From an uncultured Candidatus Actinomarina sp. (GTDB lineage: Bacteria > Actinomycetota > Acidimicrobiia > Actinomarinales > Actinomarinaceae), in contig CACJJR010000002.1 in the NCBI GenBank assembly GCA_902593795.1, positions 62,001 through 126,000 of the forward strand: a DNA stretch of 64,000 nt. Direction: 5' to 3'. Positions 58,690-64,000 of the stretch are shown here, in pieces. The notes below the pieces were generated by a model. The model ran no database searches. It was not told the origin of the DNA and saw nothing but the letters and a program-made list of their open reading frames with translations. Position 1 is the first letter of the stretch, and every line of letters starts with the position of its first letter. The translations under genes were made by a program, and so were the position numbers.

Positions 58690-59553
58690 ATGGCTTTAGA
58701 GAATCCATATGCAAATTCACTAGATGGTCTTGAGATAGAAGATCCTGTACAAAGCTTTTTTGATTATTGCAAAAAACGTGAAGCAGTACGTGTAAAAAGA
58801 GAGTCAGGAGAATCATTTCCTTGGAGTGATGATCCAATTTTACAAAAAGGACGCTTTTTAAATGTTTTCAGAGAGGATGACAAAGTAAGTAAATCGATTA
58901 TTGAATTTGCTGAATCAGCAAAAGATGACTTACCTTTGTTAATCCAAGCTTTATTTTTTAGTAGGTGGTGCAATAGAGATTCAACTATAGAACAATTAAA
59001 ACTTGGTGATTTAAGTAATCCAGAAGCTTTAAAAGAAAAACTTATTGGTTTAGAACAATGGGAGAATTACACAGCATACCCAGTAGAAAATTCACACTGG
59101 GATGAAAAGCCATATAGCCGTATAGATGCAGCTACATACAAATTTTATGAAAAAAAAGATGAGTTAACCCAAATCGTTTTAAATTCAAATAAGAATGTTA
59201 TTACTGCTACAAAGAATATAAATAAGCAATTTATGATGAGTAATGACTTCCCAATATTTATGGCTTTAATCGATATTGCTTGGTTTAGAGAAGATGTCAT
59301 ACCAATCACTACGGATGTTCCAACTGGTATTGGTGCAGAGCCATATTTAGACAGGCTCCAAAAGTTTCTAAAATTAAATAGCCACCAGGATGTAGGCCTT
59401 AAAATGATAGAACTCCAGAAAGAATACTGGCCTGATGCTAAAAGAGATTTTTATCCTATTGACATAGAGTATCAGTCTTGTGAATGCAGGAAATACTTCA
59501 GCTATGTGAATGGTACAAAAAAATTTGAGGGAAAAAATCTTTTTTCCATATGA
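58690..59553 (+). CDS. 5-hmdU DNA kinase helical domain / alpha-glutamyl-putrescinyl-thymine pyrophosphorylase-like protein
   Basis: KKREAVRVKRESGESFPWSDDPILQKGRFLNVFREDDKVSKSI and C-terminal IEYQSCECRKYFSYVNG match my recollection of the HMUDK_hel/aGPT-PPlase family signature; no P-loop. Confidence 0.6.
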   Translation: MALENPYANSLDGLEIEDPVQSFFDYCKKREAVRVKRESGESFPWSDDPILQKGRFLNVFREDDKVSKSIIEFAESAKDDLPLLIQALFFSRWCNRDSTIEQLKLGDLSNPEALKEKLIGLEQWENYTAYPVENSHWDEKPYSRIDAATYKFYEKKDELTQIVLNSNKNVITATKNINKQFMMSNDFPIFMALIDIAWFREDVIPITTDVPTGIGAEPYLDRLQKFLKLNSHQDVGLKMIELQKEYWPDAKRDFYPIDIEYQSCECRKYFSYVNGTKKFEGKNLFSI

Positions 59554-59563
59554 TTGAACTTAT

Positions 59564-60793
59564 TTAGGATTTATCCAGACTCTTCCAAATATTTCTTGTG
59601 GATAAATACCATACAAATCCGAATATGAAACCTAATATGGGAAATAGTTTAAATACAAAAAGCACACCGTATACCGTTGCAAGGTATCCAATCATAAGTG
59701 TTGAAATAGTGTTCATTAGAAAATATAAAGAGTAGTCAATACCGGCTATTCTTCCTCTTAGCCTATCTGGTGTTAGCACTTGTAGCCCATATGTAGAAAA
59801 AGCCCACTGTGATCCACCACCAGAATGACCAAAAATTAATAAAAGTACTGTTAAATAAAGAGACATTGAAAACGGTATAAAGAAATAGAACAAACCCCAC
59901 GCCATTATCGTTATTCCGATTGTATTTAGAAGTTTTCCATCACTACTACCAAAAAAATATCTAATTGCTATTGGACCAATTAGCGCTCCTATACCTCTTG
60001 CAGCAAACATAAGTCCTGTACCAAAGTCCCCAGTTTTATAAATATCATATGACAGAACGGTAAACAAAGATAATAAACCACTGGCAGAGATGCTAAATGT
60101 AGCTTTTGTAATAATTAAAGAAAAAATTTCTTTTTTAGAAGCTGCATATTTCAGACCTTCTTTATAACTAATATCTTCTTCCTTTTTATTCTCAGATTTC
60201 TCACTTAAATTTTTATTTATGGAAAACACAATTAAAGCTGAAAGAACAAAACTTAAACTGTCTATTGCAAATAACATATTCCTACTGATTACTGTTGTTA
60301 AATATCCACCAAGACCTGCACCAAGACCAGCCATTACACCCCAACTCGAGAAAAAGATAACATTCGCTTCAGCTAAGTTTTCTTTTTTTACTACATTAGG
60401 CAAAGCAGCATCAGAGGTTGGCATGTACGGTGATCCAGCAACAGAAAGTAATCCAAATGAGAATAAGATAAATACAACACTCTCTGTAGTTACTGCGTAA
60501 AGAATTAATAGAACAGTCAATCCAGACAAAAACTCTGAAATTGCGATTATTTTTTTTCTATCAAATCTATCAGCTAAATAACCACCAAAGCTTCCAAGCA
60601 TAAATAATGGGGCACTTTGAACTACCAAGACAAGAGATGTAATAAAGGGATTCTCTGTAAGTTCATAAATAATACCTAAAAGCGGTACGGTTAGTAACCA
60701 GTCACCACCTAATGTGATTAAACGAGCTGCAAAAAGTTTACGAAAGTTATTATTTTCAGTTAGCAATACTTTATATTTTTGAAAATTTTCCAT
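59564..60793 (-). CDS. MFS transporter
   Basis: About 12 TM; FGGYLADRFDRKKIIA; LRGRIAGIDYS. Confidence 0.87.
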   Translation of the reverse strand: MENFQKYKVLLTENNNFRKLFAARLITLGGDWLLTVPLLGIIYELTENPFITSLVLVVQSAPLFMLGSFGGYLADRFDRKKIIAISEFLSGLTVLLILYAVTTESVVFILFSFGLLSVAGSPYMPTSDAALPNVVKKENLAEANVIFFSSWGVMAGLGAGLGGYLTTVISRNMLFAIDSLSFVLSALIVFSINKNLSEKSENKKEEDISYKEGLKYAASKKEIFSLIITKATFSISASGLLSLFTVLSYDIYKTGDFGTGLMFAARGIGALIGPIAIRYFFGSSDGKLLNTIGITIMAWGLFYFFIPFSMSLYLTVLLLIFGHSGGGSQWAFSTYGLQVLTPDRLRGRIAGIDYSLYFLMNTISTLMIGYLATVYGVLFVFKLFPILGFIFGFVWYLSTRNIWKSLDKS

Positions 60794-60845
60794 AGGCCAT
60801 TCAACTGTAACTGAAATGAGAAATAACTACTATACTTTAACAATA

Positions 60846-61553
60846 ATGAAAACAGCACTAGTAACAGGAGGAACTAGAGGGATAGGCCTCTCTACCGCAC
60901 AAAAATTTATTGAGCAAGGTTGGAATGTATATATTACATCAAGAAAACAAGAAAACCTAGACGCAGTACTTTCAGAAAATCCACAATTAAAAGGATTTGT
61001 AGCACGAGCAGATGACCTTGCTGCAGCAACAGAAACATGTAAAAGTGTAATTGAAGAAACAGGTTCACTTGATGTTTTAGTTAACAACGCTGGCACTAAT
61101 CCATCAGGCGGAAGCTTGCTTGATGTAGAATTATCAGCTGTACAAAAGACATGGGATGTAAATTTAATGGGTCCTTTAATGTGGACAAGAGAAGCTGTTA
61201 AAGCAGGCTTAAAAGAATCAGTTCTAAATGTTTGCTCTGTAGGAGGTATAAGACCGTCACAATATATGGGAGCTTACAATATTTCAAAAGCAGGGTTAAT
61301 TTATATGACAAAGCAACTAGCTATGGAGTTAGCACCAGATGTTAGAGTTAACGGAATAGCTCCAGCAATAGTTAAAACAAAGCTCTCCGAAATGCTTTGG
61401 ATTAGTGATGAAAAAGGCAGTGCAGACCTTCATGCACTTAAAAAACTTGGAGAACCTGAAGATGTTGCTAGTTTAATATATTTTCTTTCAAGTGATGATG
61501 CTTCATGGATCACTGGGGAAGTAGTGACTATTGATGGCGGATTTTTACTTTAA
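60846..61553 (+). CDS. SDR-family oxidoreductase (ORF opens at 60816; ATG 60846 preferred)
   Basis: ALVTGGTRGIGLSTA, VNNAGTNPSGG, GAYNISKAGL, ITGEVVTIDGGF. Confidence 0.92.
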   Translation: MKTALVTGGTRGIGLSTAQKFIEQGWNVYITSRKQENLDAVLSENPQLKGFVARADDLAAATETCKSVIEETGSLDVLVNNAGTNPSGGSLLDVELSAVQKTWDVNLMGPLMWTREAVKAGLKESVLNVCSVGGIRPSQYMGAYNISKAGLIYMTKQLAMELAPDVRVNGIAPAIVKTKLSEMLWISDEKGSADLHALKKLGEPEDVASLIYFLSSDDASWITGEVVTIDGGFLL

Positions 61554-62492
61554 TTAACCTATAAAATATTTAGATAATTCGTTATATAAAGGTATTCCAA
61601 AAATTATATTGAATGGAAAAGTAACACCTAGGCTTAGACCTAAGTAGATTGCAGGATTAGCATCCGGTATTGCGTCTTTTACAACTGCAGGAACTGCTAT
61701 GTAGCTTGCACTAGCTGTGAGCACCATCAGTAATGTAGAGTTACCAACGGATAAGTCAAAATTAATTGAGGCAATCAAAGCAATTAATGATCCTATCAGT
61801 GGTGTTAATAAAGCAAATGCTATTAAATTGACTCCCTTACCTTTAAGTTCTCCAGTTCTTTTAGCAACCCTAGTTCCCATGACAAACAAAAATACATACA
61901 AAATATAATCAAAAATAGTAACTATAAAGATATCTATATTTGAAATAACTGTTTTGTTTACAAAATATCCTACAAACAACGATGAGATTAAAATAATATT
62001 AGGGATTTCTAAAAAAGCAGTTTTGATAGTTTGAAGATTAGTACCTTTGTTAATTTTGTTATGAGTCACTAAATAAAGTGCCATAAAAATTGCTGGAAAT
62101 TCCATTACGACTAAAACTGCAGACATGTAATTATCAAAGTCTTGATTAGTAGTTGATAAATATGCAATAGCTGTAACAAATGTAACAGCACTTACAGATC
62201 CATATGTACCAGAAAGTGCAGCAGCGTCATCAGTGTTGAGTATATTTTTAAGATAAATGTAAGCAATAGCTGGAATTAAAAGAGCAAATAAAATTCCAAG
62301 AGACAACGCACTGATAACATCATTTATAAAACCATTTTCTTGAAGACTCAAACCACCTTTAAGTCCGAGTGCAAGTAATAAATAGTAACCTAAATATTTA
62401 GAAATTGAGTTTGGAAGACTTAATTTAAAGGTAATACCAATGATTATTCCAGAAAGGAATAATATTAGTGCTGGATTAAGTACGGCTTCCAT
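61554..62492 (-). CDS. SbtA-like sodium-dependent bicarbonate transporter
   Basis: NPALILFLSGIIIGITFKLSLPNSISKYLGYYLLLALGLKGGLSL; about 10 TM. Confidence 0.77.
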   Translation of the reverse strand: MEAVLNPALILFLSGIIIGITFKLSLPNSISKYLGYYLLLALGLKGGLSLQENGFINDVISALSLGILFALLIPAIAYIYLKNILNTDDAAALSGTYGSVSAVTFVTAIAYLSTTNQDFDNYMSAVLVVMEFPAIFMALYLVTHNKINKGTNLQTIKTAFLEIPNIILISSLFVGYFVNKTVISNIDIFIVTIFDYILYVFLFVMGTRVAKRTGELKGKGVNLIAFALLTPLIGSLIALIASINFDLSVGNSTLLMVLTASASYIAVPAVVKDAIPDANPAIYLGLSLGVTFPFNIIFGIPLYNELSKYFIG

Positions 62493-62542
62493 TCAAATAA
62501 AAATGATAGTTAGATAATAGATTTGTATTGTCGTATTGAAAA

Positions 62543-63304
62543 TTATTTTATTTTTCTTACTAACTCTTCAACTCTATTGATGTCGACTTTTTTAGCAACA
62601 TCGTTGTCAAATTTGAAACTTGTCCCAACAATTAATATATCAGCTAAATCTTCATAAGCATCTACATTTGAAGATGTAACTCCGGATCCAATTGCAAGTT
62701 TTCCAGTTGGCACAATATTTCTTACTTTTTGTAAGTCTTCAATGTTTATCTCATGCCCTGTACCATCACCAGTTACTATTACAACATCTGCACCTGCTCT
62801 TTGTATAAGTTCTTCAGCATGATTTTCTATCTTTGAACCTGGTGCTGGAACTGCATGCTTTACAAAGACATCAGCATATATCTCAATATAATTATTTAAG
62901 CTTGATTTAAATTGGTTAACTTCATGAGCATCTCCCTCAATGATTCCTTGATCAGTAAACATTGTGTTATTTAGGACATTAATTCGTACGAATTGTGATT
63001 TAGTAGCTTCAGCTATTGCCAAAGCAGAAATACCATCATTCCTTAATACATTAATACCAATTTTAATATCTCTTTCAATTGATAAATTTTCAACAACTGT
63101 TGTGAAGCTTGCAAGGGTTCTTTTAGAGATATTATCTTTTACAAATGGTGTATCTCCAAAATTCTCAACGATAATTCCATCAACACCTCCATAAATTAAA
63201 CTATTTACATCTTCTTGAGCTAGATCAATTATTTCGTCAATTGATAACCGATTAGAAGGGGAGCCAGGCAAGCTCTTTAGATGAACTACTCCGTAAATTT
63301 GCAT
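62543..63304 (-). CDS. BtpA/SgcQ family TIM-barrel protein
   Basis: GVVHLKSLPGSPSN, YGGVDGIIVENFGDTPF, KIGINVLRND. Confidence 0.85.
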   Translation of the reverse strand: MQIYGVVHLKSLPGSPSNRLSIDEIIDLAQEDVNSLIYGGVDGIIVENFGDTPFVKDNISKRTLASFTTVVENLSIERDIKIGINVLRNDGISALAIAEATKSQFVRINVLNNTMFTDQGIIEGDAHEVNQFKSSLNNYIEIYADVFVKHAVPAPGSKIENHAEELIQRAGADVVIVTGDGTGHEINIEDLQKVRNIVPTGKLAIGSGVTSSNVDAYEDLADILIVGTSFKFDNDVAKKVDINRVEELVRKIK

Positions 63305-63999
63305 TATATTTTTACGTGATTTAATTTAACGAATTTTTTAGCAAAGTCACCTTCAGTAGATAATGTTAATTTATGACCTTTTGGAACTCTTCCTGTAACT
63401 ACTCTACACCAATCACTTGCATTACCTTTTATACTATTTTCACTTTGCTCGTTACCAAATTGCCAAGCTTTATATTCTGGTCCAATAAGTTCAATTCTTA
63501 AATCCTGATTCTTAATTTTATTGACTTTGCTTGCTTGCTCTGCATTTAACCATCCAAATAAAGCAACATGTTCAATCCTCACTGTATCTTCATAATCTTT
63601 CTTCATAGCATCATACACATCTAGACTATGAGCCCATGTTTCTGCTAGTTTTGTTACAGCAAATGTGCGGCAGTCAATTTCATTTTTCCACCATGTAATT
63701 TTCTTTCCAGGTGAAGACTTAGCCAGTATCTCAATAACTGATGCTCTTGACATCCTCCACCACTCAATTACATCTTGAGGTCGCATATCGCTACCTCTTT
63801 TTATTGCTTCTTTTTCAAACTTTTCCAGTCCTTTTGGCCCTCTGTATTTATTAAAATCAGAACCTTTTTTCTTCAGTGCATTATGTGCTAAATCTTCAAG
63901 TCCGGCTAAATAGCTTACATGGGCAGTGATATTCCAATTTTTATATGTTGTTTTTGTATTCCAATTCCTAACAGGGATGCTTTGAAGATATTGGTCCAA
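63304..63999 (-). CDS. TIGR03084-like / MDMPI-type metal-binding protein, N-terminus probably beyond window
   Basis: TAHVSYLAGLEDLAHNAL, FAVTKLAETWAHSLDVYDA, ASDWCRVVTGR; open to the window edge. Confidence 0.75.
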   Translation of the reverse strand: MDQYLQSIPVRNWNTKTTYKNWNITAHVSYLAGLEDLAHNALKKKGSDFNKYRGPKGLEKFEKEAIKRGSDMRPQDVIEWWRMSRASVIEILAKSSPGKKITWWKNEIDCRTFAVTKLAETWAHSLDVYDAMKKDYEDTVRIEHVALFGWLNAEQASKVNKIKNQDLRIELIGPEYKAWQFGNEQSENSIKGNASDWCRVVTGRVPKGHKLTLSTEGDFAKKFVKLNHVKI

Positions 64000-64000
64000 T

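Noticed and set aside
56820-59553. umuDC plus HMUDK-like gene as a prophage remnant
   Set aside because: No integrase, structural or packaging genes nearby; horizontal origin remains possible but a prophage call is unsupported.
1-64000. CRISPR arrays, rRNA, tRNA, insertion sequences
   Set aside because: No regularly spaced repeats, tRNA cloverleaf-like intergenic sequence, rRNA stretch or transposase was recognised; gaps are mostly too short. Manual reading could miss a divergent tRNA.

Overview
Gene-dense, AT-rich bacterial chromosome segment consisting mostly of housekeeping operons. F420/FO biosynthesis genes (CofG/CofH), a deazaflavin-dependent Ddn-like reductase, an LLM-class oxidoreductase and a TIGR03084/MDMPI-like protein suggest a low-GC, streamlined, probably marine actinobacterium (lineage is inference). 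Main blocks: Mur ligase-ddl; rpmB-csp-photolyase-ddn (minus); recG-rsmD-coaD-yceD-rpmF-plsX-rnc-mutM-ansA-smc-cdd; upp-deoB-punA-etfBA (minus); rpsP-khpA-rimM; two tandem GAPDH genes; cofG-cofH-trmD-rplS-lepB-rnhB; amino-acid ABC transporter; xer-rpsB-tsf-pyrH-frr-cdsA-rseP-ispG-proS-rimP-nusA-infB-rbfA-nrnA-truB-ribF-rpsO-pnp; then an accessory tail (haloalkane dehalogenase-like, divergent umuD/umuC with a 5-hmdU-kinase-helical-domain-like protein, MFS, SDR, SbtA-like, BtpA-like). Strongest unusual observations: (1) a circularly permuted photolyase/cryptochrome-like protein; (2) an 881-aa SMC with both ATPase heads but no recognisable hinge; (3) a GAPDH paralog next to canonical gap that has lost the catalytic Cys; (4) a base-hypermodification-family (HMUDK_hel/aGPT-PPlase-like) protein directly downstream of umuC, behind a near-perfect palindrome in the umuD/umuC divergent promoter; (5) structured leader RNAs before rpsB, pnp and rimP-nusA; (6) a cytidine deaminase lacking one zinc-ligand Cys; (7) a CofH carrying an extra N-terminal domain; (8) an unlisted 35-aa membrane ORF. 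No tRNA, rRNA, CRISPR array or transposon was recognised. All family calls come from reading the translations; no database search was run.
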